DNA of 64,000 bases, taken from Stomorhina lunata. Taxonomy: Eukaryota > Arthropoda > Insecta > Diptera > Rhiniidae. This document shows positions 49,313-63,469 of this stretch, piece by piece. Within the stretch, counting starts at the first letter, position 1. Each line of letters begins with the position of its first letter. The notes below the pieces were generated by a model. The model searched no databases. It was not told the origin of the DNA and saw only the letters and a program-made list of their open reading frames with translations. The DNA is taken from the NCBI GenBank assembly GCA_933228675.1, contig OW121741.1, positions 75,258,629 through 75,322,628 on the forward strand. The letters run 5' to 3'. The position numbers were made by a program, and so were the translations under genes.

Positions 49313-49984
49313 CGATGCAAAAAGTTTATTGAAATTTGGTATCCATTTTGATTCTTTTTTAAGAACATATAGTCCAATTAAAATTATTTTACTATTGTTC
49401 ATCTTTTGGCAAATAACTTAAAAAAAAATATAGTAAACTGTGCATCTTTTGAATAATGTGTTAAAGAACGTATCTATCGGTAGCTTAGTGGGATCAGCAG
49501 TGGACCAAAGTTACCCACCTCGGATATGTAAAACTTTTGAGTCCGTATAACTTTCGCCAATTTAGTTCGATCTGATTTTTACATTTTTGAAACCCTTCTA
49601 AAAAAATTAAGAAAACACATGCTCACTATACCACATTTTCTCTAATAGTTTAAGAGATATTTGACTTCAAACATTTTTTTTTGCGTTTTTTGGCACGACC
49701 TCTGTCCTTTTTTGGCTTTTAAATCTTTTTTGGTAAGACGGATTTTTTTTTAAATACTGTGAGATTGCTGATAAGTTATACATGAAATAGCAGAAAAAAA
49801 TTTGAAATTATATAAATTTTAAAACACTGGAAAATTCTTAAATTTTGGGTACCCAAAAAAAAAACTTAAATTTAAAAAAAAGTGTCTTTATTTTTCCTAC
49901 ATTTTTAAAAATTTTTTTCAAAAGTTTCTTCTGAAAGACTTGGCTTCAGAAATGCATATAAGTAATATTTTTAAAATTTTAGAC
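49313..49984. other. AT-rich stretch without a gene
   Basis: Long T- and A-runs. Words such as GTACCCAAAAAAAAAAC are low complexity. No supported frame. Confidence 0.45.
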
Positions 49985-50760
49985 ATGTACCCTAAAATCA
50001 GCGGTGGTCGATAATCAGCAATTTTTAGAAAAATTTATATTTTTTTGTGACTTTAAAAAATTAAATAATGGATTTCAAAACTGTTTTTAATAAAATTGTA
50101 TTAAGTATAATGTTCTTAAGGTCTGTGTGAAAATTTAATAGGGCCCGGCTATAAATGGGGTCACATGGCACATTTTTCTGAAAAAAACTCAATTTTTTCG
50201 AAAATGTACACTTCTGTTTTCAAAAACGTTAATTAAAATTTCAGAACCCGTCCTGAAATTAATATTTCTGAATTTATAATACATTAGTCTATACTATATC
50301 CAGACATGGTCATAAGACCTTGTTTATTTTTAGGGATTTTTGCGAAAAAACGTACAAAATTATATTTAAAAGCTTCATATATTTATTACTTAAAGTGTAC
50401 TTTTTTGTATTTAAAAATTTTCATAAAGATTTCTGAACTCTTTCTGAAATTTTTACATCTGAATTTGTAGCTTACTGTGTTCAAAAATTATCCTAAGAAC
50501 TTGTTAAGTTTTAAACATTTTTGCCAAAAAATTACAAAGTCATGTTAAAAAATTACATAAATATATTACAAAAAGTGTATTTTTCTGTATTCAAAAATTT
50601 TCATTAAACTTTCAGAATTCGTTTATATTTCTGAATTTCTAATATATTGGTCTAGACAATGTCTAAAAATTATTCTAATACCTTGTTTAGTTTTAGAGAT
50701 TTTTGTAAAAAATTACAAAGTAATGTTAAAAAATTATGTAAATTTATTGTTGTTGAATTT
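49985..50760. repeat. Degenerate tandem repeat of about 185 bp
   Basis: Units are marked by GTACACTTCTGTTTTCAAAA (50205), GTGTACTTTTTTGTATTTAA (50394) and GTGTATTTTTCTGTATTCAA (50576), that is, spacings of about 189 and 182. Each is followed by TTTCATNAA, TTTCTGAA(C/A)TC, TTTCTGAATTT and ACCTTGTT or ACTTGTT words. Three to four diverged units. Confidence 0.7.
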
Positions 50761-51071
50761 TTTTGACAAAAGTCTTAAATTAATTTCTAAATTGTGAACC
50801 TCACTTAAAAGTATATGAAATTCCCTTTCCATTGATATATGACATGTCTACCTTGTCTTATTTTGGTAGCTTAAAAGTCTGAGTTTTCGATCTGTATCGA
50901 ATGCGGGCCCAGTACAAGCCAAATATACTATTCCCAACTTTTGTGGTTTAGGGAAGAAAATACTACCAGGACACGGTATAAGAGAGGGTTATTACCTTAT
51001 CTCGAAAACTATTTAAGAGATTTTTGGTTTTTCTGAAAGCCAATTACATCTCTTTTACAGCCCTTGACTTT

Positions 51072-52160
51072 TTATACCCACCATCAAAAACAATGAGGGG
51101 TATATTAAGATTGTCATTCCGTTTGTAATTTTCTTAATATTGGATCAAAAAACAAAAGGGATATATATATTTTGAATCCTAATGAAATTCCAAGACGATT
51201 ATGCGATGTCCGTCTGCCTGTTAAAAGCACTATAACGCCTAAGCAAAAGAAGCTAGATGACTGGAATTTGGCAAAAATATTCTTTATTTCTGGGAAAATT
51301 TCACTTTTGATCATAGCTCCCGTATAACCTCGTCTTGGATAGTAGCTTATTTGCTAATTAATGACAAATTATAAAACCTATAATAATAAAAAATGGTATA
51401 TAGAAGTTCGACATAAGTACTAGGCAGCATATGAAATTTTATCCAAATCGGTTTATATCTAACCATAGCTCCCATGCAAAATTCCACCTCAAATTCACTT
51501 AAATATCAATAAAAGATAAACTGAAATGGCTATGGCCATAAAATTTGACACAAGAAAGTACTATGTATATGTCAATTATTGTTCCAAATTTTGTTACAAT
51601 CGGTCACCATTTGACCATAGCTCTCATATAAAAAACTTACCAAAACACAAAAATGCAAAAAGAAAAGGGGATTTATGTCCGTCTGTCCGTCATATAAAAG
51701 CGCAATAGCTCCTCAATGAAAAAAGCTAGAGGGACAAAATTCTACAAATGTATTTTCGATATCTTCAAAAAGTTGTGTATGGGCGTAATCGGCTCACATT
51801 TAGTTAGAGCTCCTATATAACCACGCCCCGGGAATTACATTAATGCTGATAAATTCAATCCAGTTGTGGTAGATATGACAACGTAATTTAGAACAGAGAA
51901 GTTTTATGCAACTATTGGTCAGTATATCAAATTTTATAGGAATCGGTCCATATTTGACTATCATATAAAAAAAAAACTCCCGAAAACCACTAAAATGCCA
52001 CAAACGCCAGTTAAAAGCTACTAAATTATAAGCTATGACAGTAATGGCCACTAAATTTTGCACAAATAAACTTTATAGATATACCAGCCAGTATGTAAAA
52101 TTTTGTGATAATCGGTCAACATTTGGCTATAGTTCTTATATATATAACATCCCTTTTTTA
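51072..52160 (+). repeat. DR1 copy 4 (first half of a dimer)
   Basis: Starts TATACCCACCATCAAAAACA, with the seed GATGTCCGTCTGCCTG near 51207. It ends at TATATATAACATCCCTTTTT, directly before the next DR1 start. Same order of modules as 59848-60935. Confidence 0.87.
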
Positions 52161-52291
52161 TAACCACCATCTAAAAAAATGGGGGGTATATTGAAATTGT
52201 CATTCCGTTTGTAATTTCCTTAATATTGGCTCAAAAATCAAAAACGGTATATATTCTGAATCCTTATGAAATTCTAAGACGATTGATATCG

Positions 52292-53206
<915 letters not shown>

Positions 53207-53724
53207 TTAAATGCGAATAAATGATAAAATGTACTAGCTTTGGCCACTGAATTTAGCACAAGGAAGTCTTATGTGAATGCCAGCCAGTGTGTAAAATTTT
53301 GTCACAATCGGTCATCATTTGACCATAGCTCCCATATAAAAAACTTACGGAAACACAAAAATACAAAAAGAAAAGGGGATTTATGTCCGTCTGTCCTTCA
53401 GATAAAAGAGCAACAGCTCCTTAATGAAAAAAGCTAGAGGGACAAAATTCTGCAAAAGTACTTTTGATATCTTGAGTAAGTTGTGTATTGAAAGTGGAAA
53501 GTGGTTCACATTTAGTTAGAGCTCCCATATAACAGATTTTTAATGCTAAACTATACCCGGTTATGAGATTAAATTTTGTGCAAAGTAATTACTAGGGAAA
53601 ACACTTAGATATTTTTAAATGTTAAACAGAATTTAGTCCAAAGATTTTACCAACAATACCAACTAGCGTAACAATTTTTTTTTAAATCGGTACACATTTT
53701 GAATTAGCTGCACCCTCATAGATA

Positions 53725-54975
53725 TCGGGTGTTTTTTATTGAGGTATAGAACTTTAAGTTGGCATAACTTTTTTAACTGGCGGCCATTTTGTCAGCTGTC
53801 AAGTGATTAATATTTAGTTTGGTTTGCCATTTCATCATGAACAGGTTGACAAAAGAATAACGCTTGCAAATAGTGCAAATTTATTTCGAAAATAATGGTT
53901 CAGTTCGCGAAGTTTACCGCAAGCTCTGTCCATTTTATGGTCGACATAATCGTCCATCAGAGCAATTAATTCGGTTAACCATGGATCGTTTTCGCACTAC
54001 GTTTACTCTATGTGATATTACGCATCCGCAGCGACGTCGAACAGTGCGCACCGAAGAAACAATTGCCGCTGTAGAGCAAAGTGTTGAAGAGGACCCGAAT
54101 GAATCGATTCGCCACCGTGCACAGCAATTGGAGCTTTGTCCATCAACTTTATGGAAGATTTTGCGCACAGATCTTGGCTTGCGACCTTACAATGCGTCGT
54201 GATTTTGGTGTATGGGCCGAAAATGAGATTGATCTCGATGCTGATTTTCATCGCAAAATTTTGTTCAGTGATGAGGCTCATTTTTGGTTGAATGGCTACG
54301 CCAACAAGCAAAATTGCCGCATTTGGAGTGAAGAGAATCCACATGAGACCCTTGAGACGCCATTACATCCACAAAAACTGACTGTTTGGTGTGCTCTATG
54401 GGCTGGTGGAGTCATTGGGCCATATTCTTCCGAAATAATGCTGGAGAGTCAGTTACCATAAATGGAGACCGGTATAGAGCCATGATAACCGACTATTTTG
54501 TTCCCCAATTGGATGGCATGAATGTGGATGAGTTGTGGTTCCAACAAGACGGCGCTACATGCCACACAGCGCACGTCACAATTGATTTATTAAAGGAAAC
54601 ATTTGATGAGCGCATAATTTCGCGGAATGGACCTGCCAATTGGCCACCAAGATCGTGCGATTTGACACCACTGGATTATTTTCTTTGGGGATATGTGAAG
54701 TCGCTCGTCTACGCCAACAAACCAGAAACGTTAGGGGACTTGGAAGCCAACATTCGTGGCGTTATTGCCAACATACGCTCGAAAAAGTAGTTGAAAATTG
54801 GACCCGTAGAATTGGCTTTATTCGAGCCAGCCGAGGCGGCCACATGCCCGAAATCATATTTTAACATTAATGGCATAAAATTATCCTTCCAATAAAGCCA
54901 AATTGATGGACATTAAAACGATTTTCTTGTGTTTTATTTCAATTCGAAGTTCTATACCTCTAAAAAAACACCCAT
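53725..54975 (+). mobile_element. Mariner-type transposon, copy 2 (defective)
   Basis: 1251 bp with TIRs TCGGGTGTTTTTTATTGAGG (left) and, inverted, ATGGGTGTTTTTTTAGAGGT (right). TA duplication at 53723-53724 and 54976-54977. Sequence and ends match copy 1 closely. It is inserted in the tail of DR1 copy 5. Confidence 0.93.
53837..54863 (+). pseudogene. Mariner-type transposase, copy 2, broken
   Basis: The start ATG is at 53837, but codon 8 is TAA (53858). Further lesions against copy 1 are a 41-base deletion near 54190 (linker after LGLRPY), a 1-base deletion near 54428 and a 10-base deletion near 54778. The helix-turn-helix (LQIVQIYFENNGSVREVYRK; SIRHRAQQLELCPSTLWKIL) and all three catalytic aspartates (FSDEAHF, QQDGATCHTA, SCDLTPLDYF) survive. 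Thirty-six residues separate the second and third aspartates, unlike the 34 of classical mariner. The product would have been a TA-targeting cut-and-paste transposase; this copy is dead. Confidence 0.9.
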
Positions 54976-55015
54976 TATATGAGATATATTATATGATATA
55001 GAACACGCTTACTTG

Positions 55016-56099
55016 TTTTCTACACAAATAAGTACCCAAACTTGGGGCTTGTTGTTTTGCATGCTCCCGATGTAAATATCAGATCAATATAATTTTACTA
55101 TTAGATAACGATAAGAGCGAACTGCAAAAAATAACCCATCCTATTATGCAACACATTCGACCTGAACTCAATAAAACACCCTCATTTTGTTATTAAATAT
55201 TATTATCCTTTTGTCGTTTATAGCCTCTGGCATAATATGACGCCTTGATGACGAATTATATTTACTTTCAAAACGTTTGTGTCAAGTGTCATTTGCAACA
55301 CCCTCTCTTTGATTATGATTATAAAGAAAAAAAAAAAACAAAACTTCTACTTCAAATTCATAAAATAAATACAAAACGTTGACGTTTGTATTCAAAATTT
55401 ATACGAGTGGATTGGATATGTTTGTTTCTACTGCAAAATTGAAGTAAATTCTCATAAGGATATTTATTTTGTTGTTTCTTTTCATTTTCATTTAAATTTT
55501 AATTTTATAGTATTTTGTTTCTTTTTGGATCCCATACAAACTCAAAAGAGATATGAAAATTTTGTTATTATTATATTATAAATATTTGAATATTTAAATA
55601 ATCCTGGAAAAGCAACTAATGTAAAACATTTGTGGCCTTTTTTTTTTGGCTCAAATGACTGTTGTGTTATGTTGCAAGAAACCCAAGAATTAGATTAAAA
55701 TTAGCCTACAAGGCATTTTTCATAATTTTAGATACTTTTATATGGACAGACGTAGCGTTAGACAGACAAACAAACTTAGAGATATTCCAGAGTTGACAAT
55801 GTTTTTATGCCATAAAAGAAAAACAATTACAAATTTCAATTTTAATATTTAAACACTTGAATGAATGTTCAAAAATGAAATCAACATTTTCAAAATTCAT
55901 TAAATAATAACAAAATTTTAAACGATTTTTCTTTGTCAATGACATTAAATTTTAAAATCTGTTTATGAAGTTAAAAGATCTTAAGGAAATTGTGTCAAGA
56001 AATACGATAAGGAGGACAATAAAACCTAAAGCGAAATTTTAAGGATTAACAAAAGAAATTAATATTTAAGGAGAACGATTAAGACAAATAACAAATATA
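55016..56099. other. AT-rich stretch without a gene
   Basis: No supported frame or repeat. A poly-A run lies near 55327-55342. Confidence 0.5.
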
Positions 56100-59000
56100 T
56101 AATAGAAATATTTTTCTATAAAAAAAAAATTTCGATAGAAATATTTTTCTATGAAAAAATTTCAATAGAAATATTTTTTTATACAAAAAATTTCAATAGA
56201 AATATTTTTCTATGAAAAAATTTCAATAGAAATATTTTTCTATAGAAAAAATTTCGATAGAAATATTTTTCTATAGAAAAAATTTCGATAGAAATATTTT
56301 TCTATAGATAAAATTTCGATAGAAATATTTTTCTATAGAAAAAATTTCTATAGAAATATTTTTCTATAGAAAAAATTTCGATAGAAATATTTTTCTATAG
56401 AAAAAATTTCGATAGAAATATTTTTCTATAGAAAAAATTTCGATAGAAATATTTTTCTATAGAAAAAATTTCGATAGAAATATTTTTCTATAGAAAAAAT
56501 TTCGATAGAAATATTTTTCTATAGAAAAAATTTCGATAGAAATATTTTTCTATAGAAAAAATTTCGATAGAAATATTTTTCTATAGAAAAAATTTCGATA
56601 GAAATATTTTTCTATAGAAAAAATTTCGATAGAAATATTTTTCTATAGAAAAAATTTCGATAGAAATATTTTTCTATAGAAAAAATTTCGATAGAAATAT
56701 TTTTCTATAGAAAAAATTTCGATAGAAATATTTTTCTATAGAAAAAATTTCGATAGAAATATTTTTCTATAGAAAAAATTTCGATAGAAATATTTTTCTA
56801 TAGAAAAAATTTCGATAGAAATATTTTTCTATAGAAAAAATTTCGATAGAAATATTTTTCTATAGAAAAAATTTCGATAGAAATATTTTTCTATAGAAAA
56901 AATTTCGATAGAAATATTTTTCTATAGAAAAAATTTCGATAGAAATATTTTTCTAAAGAAAAAATTTTGATAGAAATATTTTTCTATAGAAAAAATTTCG
57001 ATAGAAATATTTTTCTAAAGAAAAATTTCGATAGAAATATTTTTCTATAGAAATATTTTTCTATAGAAAAGATTTCGATAGAAATATTTTTCTATAGAAA
57101 AAATTTCGATAGAAATATTTTTCTATAGAAAAAATTTCGATAGAAATATTTTTCTATAGAAAAAATTTCGATAGAAATATTTTTCTATAGAAAAAATTTC
57201 GATAGAAATATTTTTCTATAGAAAAAATTTCGATAGAAATATTTTTCTATAGAAAAAATTTCGATAGAAATATTTTTCTATAGAAAAAATTTCGATAGAA
57301 ATATTTTTCTATAGAAAAAATTGCGATAGAAATATTTTTCTATAGAAAAAATTTCGATAGAAATATTTTTCTATAGAAAAAATTTCGATATAAATATTTT
57401 TCTATAGAAAAAATTTCGATAGAAATATTTTTCTATAGAAAAAATTTCGATAGAAATATTTTTCTATGGAAAAAATTTCGATAGAAATATTTTTCTATAG
57501 AAAAAATTTCGATAGAAATATTTTTCTATAGAAAAAATTTCGATAGAAATATTTTTCTATAGAAAAAATTTCGATAGAAATATTTTTCTATAGAAAAAAT
57601 TTCAATAGAAATATTTTTCTATAGAAAAAATTTCGATAGAAATATTTTTCTATAGAAAAAATTTCGATAGAAATATTTTTCTATAGAAAAAATTTCGATA
57701 GAAATATTTTTCTATAGAAAAAATTTCGATAGAAATATTTTTCTATAGAAAAAATTTCGATAGAAATATTTTTCTATAGAAAAAATTTCGATAGAAATAT
57801 TTTTCTATAGAAAAAATTTCGATAGAAATATTTTTCTTTAGAAAAAATTTCGATAGAAATATTTTTCTATAGAAAAAATTTCGATAGAAATATTTTTCTA
57901 TACAAAAAATTTCGATAGAAATATTTTTCTATAGAAAAAATTTCGATAGAAATATTTTTCTATAGAAAAAATTTCGATAGAAATATTTTTCTATAGAAAA
58001 AATTTCGATAGAAATATTTTTCTATAGAAAAAATTTCGATAGAAATATTTTTCTATAGAAAAAATTTCGATTGAAATATTTTTCTATAGAAAAAATTTCG
58101 ATAGAAATATTTTTCTATAGAAAAAATTTCGATAGAAATATTTTTCTATAGAAAAGATTTCGATAGAAATATTTTTCTATAGAAAAAATTTCGATAGAAA
58201 TATTTTTCTATAGAAAAAATTTCGATAGAAATATTTTTCTATAGAAAAAATTTCGATAGAAATATTTTTCTATAGAAAAAATTTCGATAGAAATATTTTT
58301 CTATAGAAAAAATTTCGATAGAAATATTTTTCTATAGAAAAAATTTCGATAGAAATATTTTTCTATAGAAAAAATTTCGATAGAAATATTTTTCTATAGA
58401 AAAAATTTCGATAGAAATATTTTTCTATAGAAAAAATTTCGATAGAAATATTTTTCTATAGAAAAAATTTCGATAGAAATATTTTTCTATAGAAAAAATT
58501 TCGATAGAAATATTTTTCTATAGAAAAAATTTCGATAGAAATATTTTTCTATGGAAAAAATTTCGATAGAAATATTTTTCTATAGAAAAAATTTCGATAG
58601 AAATATTTTTCTATAGAAAAAATTTCGATAGAAATATTTTTCTATAGAAAAAATTTCGATAGAAATATTTTTCTATAGGAAAAATTTCGATAGAAATATT
58701 TTTCTATAGGAAAAATTTCGATAGAAATATTTTTCTATAGGAAAAATTTCGATAGAAAAATTTTCGATAGAAATATTTTTCTATAGAAAAAATTTCGATA
58801 GAAATATTTTTTATAGAAAAATTTCGATAGAAATATTTTTCTATAGAAAAATTTTCGTTAGTATTATTTTTTTTTATAGAAAAATGTTCGTAAATATTAT
58901 TTTTCTATAGAAAAAATTTCGTTATAAATATTTTTCTATAGAAAAATTTTCGTTAGAATTATTTTTCTATAGAATAATTTTCATTAGAATTATTTTTCTA

Positions 59001-59715
59001 TAGAAAAATTTTCGTTAGAATAATTTTTCTATAGAAAAATTTTCGTTAGAATTATTTTTCTATAGAAAAATTTTCGTTAGAATTATTTTTCTATAGAAAA
59101 ATTTTCGTTAGAATTACTTTTCTATAGAAAAATTTTCGTTAGAATTATTTTTCTATAGAAAAATTTTCGTTAGAATTATTTTTCTATAGAAAAATTTTCG
59201 TTAGAATTATTTTTCTATAGAAAAATTTTCGTTAGAATTATTTTTCTATAGAAAAATTTTCTTTAGAATTATTTTTCTATAGAAAGATTTTCGTTAGAAT
59301 TATTTTTCTATAGAAAAAATTTCGTTAGAATTATTTTTCTATAGAAAAATTTTCTATAGAATTATTTTTCTATTGAAAAATTTTCATTAGAATTATTTTT
59401 CTATAGAAAACTTTTCGTTAGAAATATTTTTCTATAGAAAAATTTTCGTTAGAATTATTTTTCTATAGAAAAATTTTCGTTAGAATTATTTTTCTACAGA
59501 AAAATTTTCGTTAGAATTATTTTTCTATAGAAAAATTTTCGCTAGAATTATTTTTCTATAGAAAAATTTTCGATAGAATTATTTTTCTATGGAAAAATTT
59601 TCGTTAGAATTATTTTTCTATAGAAAATTTTTCGTTAGAATTATTTTTCTATAGACAAATTTTCATTAGAATTATTTTTCTATAGACAAATTTTCATTAG
59701 AATTATTTTTCTTTA
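56100..59715 (-). repeat. Satellite array D, inverse of array C
   Basis: About 116 units of 31 bp. The plus-strand unit is ATTTCGATAGAAATATTTTT followed by CTATAGAAAAA, nearly the reverse complement of array C (one base differs in the A/T run). From about 58850 a second form (TTTTCGTTAGAATTATTTTT) takes over to the end. The same CTAACGAAAAT form appears once at the very end of array C (28355). The left edge (56100-56230) is degenerate. Confidence 0.96.
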
Positions 59716-59847
59716 GAATTGATTTTGGGATGTATTTGTCAATGCGCCGATACATATGCTATACATAAATTACTATTTGATCTACATTACCATTTCCATT
59801 TTACAAAACTGTTTTTACTATTTTCTGAACTACAATTTTATATTTTT

Positions 59848-61425
59848 ATACCCACCATCAAAAAGAATGGGGGGTATATTGAGATTGTCATTCCGTTTGT
59901 AATTTCCTTAATATTGGCTCAAAAGCCAAAAACGATATATATTCTGAATCCTTATGAAATTCTAAGACGATTGAGCGATGTCCGTCATCAAAATCGGTTC
60001 ACATTTAGCCATACCTCCTATACAAAAAACTTACGAAAACAGCCTAAATTTCACCTAAAATACACTTAAATGCCAATAAATCTAAAAGTATAACAGATAT
60101 AACCACTAAATTTGGCACAAGAAAGTCGTATGCCAATGCCAGCCAGTGTGCAAAATTTTGTCGCAATCGGTCACCATTTGACCTAGCTCCCATATAAAAA
60201 ACTTACGAAAACACAAAAATTCAAAAAGAAAAGGGGATTTATGTCCGTCTGTCCGTCAGATAAAATCGTGGTAGCTCCTTAACTACAAGAGCTAGTAAAA
60301 TTAAATTAAGCACAAGGAAGTCTTATGTCAATGTCAGCCAGTGTGCAAAATTTTGTCACAATCGGTCACCATTTTACCATAGCTCCCATATGAAAAACTA
60401 ATGGAAACACAAAAATACATAAAGAAAAGGTTGTTTATGTCCGTCTGTCCGTCAGATAAAAGCAAGATAGCGCCTTAACGAAAAGAGCTAGATAGACAAA
60501 ATTTTACAAAAGTATTTTGGATATCTTGAAAAAGATGTGTGTTGAAAATGGACAAAATCGGTTCAAATTTAGTTAGAGCTCCCATATAACCCCGCCCCGG
60601 GAAACACATTAATGCTGATAAATTGAATACAATTGTAATAGCTATGACGATTAAATTTAAAATAGGGAAGTTTTATGCAATTTTTGATCAGTTTATCAAA
60701 TTTTATAGGAATCAGTCCATATTTGACTTTAGCTTTCATATAAAAAACACTCACGGAAACCAAAAATTTTAGCAAAGGCCAGTTAAAAGCTTTTAAATTA
60801 GAAACTATGATAGCTATGGCCACTAAATTTTGCCAGAATAAGCTATATATATACCAGCCAGTGTGTAAAATTTTGTTACAATCGGTCAACATTTGGCTAT
60901 AATTCTTATATATATAACATCCCCTTTTTATATCTACAATCAAAAAGATTTGGAGGTACATTCATTATATTAAGATTGCACCTATGAAATTATATAGGCA
61001 TCAATCAATGTTCAGCCCAGACTTTATATATGATGAATGCATTAGGAACTCATAACGAAATATATGGACCTGTCGTATTACTATTAACGTGTTTAGCCTA
61101 ACTACATATTAATCACAACGAAAAGTATTTAACAACTTATTAATGTAAAACTATACCCGGTTATGAGACCGAATTTTGATCAAAGTAAATACTGGGGAAA
61201 CCACTAAAATATTTTTAAATGTTGAACTATAAAGCTATGGCAGCCGAATTTAGTCCAAAGGTTTTACCAACAATACCAATTAGCTTAGCGATTTTTTCAG
61301 TATTGGTCTAGATTTTGAATTAGCTGCACCCTTGTAGATATATGAGATATATTTCTAAATTTAACAAAACTTGATGGTGGGTATATAAGATTCGGCACAG
61401 CCGAATATAACACTCTTACTTGTTT
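59848..61425 (+). repeat. DR1 copy 6, most complete (dimer)
   Basis: Starts TATACCCACCATCAAAAAGA and ends with ACTTGATGGTGGGTATATAA, then TTCGGCACAGCCGAATATAA and CACTCTTACTTGTTT. TACCCACCATCAA and TTGATGGTGGGTA form 13-bp inverted ends, and TTCGG-CACAG-CCGAA a hairpin. A degenerate second start (ATCTACAATCAAAAAGATTT) lies near 60932. No coding frame. Confidence 0.88.
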
Positions 61426-63338
61426 TTTTGTTAATTTTAAATTGCTTTTTTCCCGATTATGTTGACATAGCATAAATATGTATATGTATATTTAAAGTAA
61501 TTTTGAATTGCATTTCAATTAGTTTACGGTTACAGGTCCCTTTTAAAATATTCAGTAAACAACTAAGCAATGCATATTTTTCGGCAATTTGTGCTGAAAC
61601 ACAATTTCTATATTGACCCAACCTAAAATTGCTTTTTTCCAATAACAAACAAATTGTTATTATTACATATTGCTAACAATTTTTTTTATTAACATTTAAA
61701 TTTTAACGATGCCATTATAAAATATTCTTCTATTTCTGAAAATTGTAAAACAAGAAAGAACGAGAGCCTCTCTCCCTATTTGTATGTTATGTGAAAGGCC
61801 TAAGAGTATGCAGTAGAAAAAATGCCCAAAAATATGCAAAATCTGTTTACGACAATTATTATTTTCAAATTGATATTTATGAAGTCATTTATGAAATGTT
61901 TTCTCTACCCAACAACCATGAACACAATTTGTGGCAATGCAAACAATTTGTTTCCTTGCCTTTTTTTGTTTTGGGTCCACTTTTCCATTTCTCTTTATTA
62001 TTTTAACATTCTGCTACTTGGTTACATTTAGGGAATTGGGGGCATGGAGAGGGTAAACGGGTGTCGGAAAAATGCAATGAAAATTGCATTTTATGAATAA
62101 AGAGAATGACTTTATGTTGGGAGTGCAACGGCTGGGTTTTTCCGTTGCATTGCCCAAGAGTCGGTTATATCAGCCTCATTCTATAAAAATATGTAGCGAA
62201 TATTGTAGAAGGTGTGTGTTTAAGCCTAGAGAATGACAATGGCCTTTCAAGCATGAGGAAATGATGATGATGATGATGGAGATGACGATGTTTTTGCTAC
62301 TGTGAGTGCAAGTGCAGCATGTTAAGCATTTATATGAGATGGTTGCAAGTTAATGAAAAATATAATTTGAATTTTATGTTATGGTCTCTGGATATATAAA
62401 CCAAACCAACAACTGCCATGTCATCAGTAAAACAGCTCCAAAAATAAAAGGATACCAACTCACTTGTGTCGAAAAAAGAAAAGCCTGAGAAACAAAAAAA
62501 TATATGAAAATGTCGTTACATTTTACAACCCATAATAAATGTTGCACAATTGCATTTCATCGCACCCAAATTGTGCGGTGGTCTGGGTTTTCTATGTAAA
62601 ACAGTTGCATGCATCCTATTAAAAACATATACAATTTCTCATTTAATATTTTTATTATTTTCATCTTTTACATTTATGGGCTCTTTTTCGGTTACGGTTG
62701 GCACCGTCGTCCGCCTCAACTCACCAAAGTCATCTTTTGTTCAAAATATTTTTGGGTTTTTATGTTAGTTTTACTTACAGCTTGTCTTTTTCATTGCACT
62801 TTGGTTAAATGTTTATTAATTTTATTGAACAATTAATTAAATGCCACAGAATAACTGAATAGCTTCTGCAATAACCCCTTATGCACTTGCTGCAACATAT
62901 CGTATTTGTTATTGTTGTATCAAACTTGACGAAGTTGGTTTTTGGTCTTACCAACCAATTTCATTGTTAATTACGCTGCTGATATTTACAAAAGGTCTGA
63001 TAGTAATCATACTTTTATGAATACCTGAATGAAAGCAAAAAAAAAACAAACATTTATCAAAACGAATGATAAATGCAATGAATACACTCGAAAAAAGTCC
63101 GAATTTGAATACAATGAGCTTCCAAATATTAATGGTAGATAATTGTACTTAAAATCTCAATTTCAAGTGGTGGATCTCCTTGCAACGAAAATACTACACT
63201 AAATATTTACTCGGTCAAACAAAGATTTGTGGGTTTTGATATTCATTTTAGGCTACCAAACTAGTGAATCATGGGTTAAATTGGCCTAACAATTGCTTGA
63301 TATAACCAACAAATTCATCATGGCTTTAACCCCCATAT
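61426..63338. other. AT-rich stretch without a gene
   Basis: No supported gene. It holds a GATGATGATGATGGAGATGA patch near 62260 and a GTATGC motif copy near 61805. The frames at 61791-62031 and 62550-62836 have no recognisable domains. Confidence 0.5.
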
Positions 63339-63460
63339 ATCGGGTGGTTAAATTTCAAAGGCCGATGTTGATTTTGAATAAAACACAAACTATTTAGGAA
63401 ATTATTGTAATTTTATTTTATTATGATATATTGGTATCTTATCTTATATTCTTAAACGAG
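63339..63460. mobile_element. Possible solo end of a Tc1/mariner-type element
   Basis: ATCGGGTGGTTAAATTTCAA followed by AGGCCGATGTTGATTTTG and AATAAAACACAA looks like a transposon 3' end with a TIR after a TA-rich site. No matching partner is in the window, and the Helitron-like copy 3 begins just after it. Confidence 0.3.
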
Positions 63461-63469
63461 CAATAATTG

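Noticed and set aside
61791..62836. Possible small membrane-protein genes (frames of 69-75 residues rich in F, L and I)
   Set aside because: Composition matches T-rich DNA, the frames overlap each other, and there is no splice, domain or codon support.
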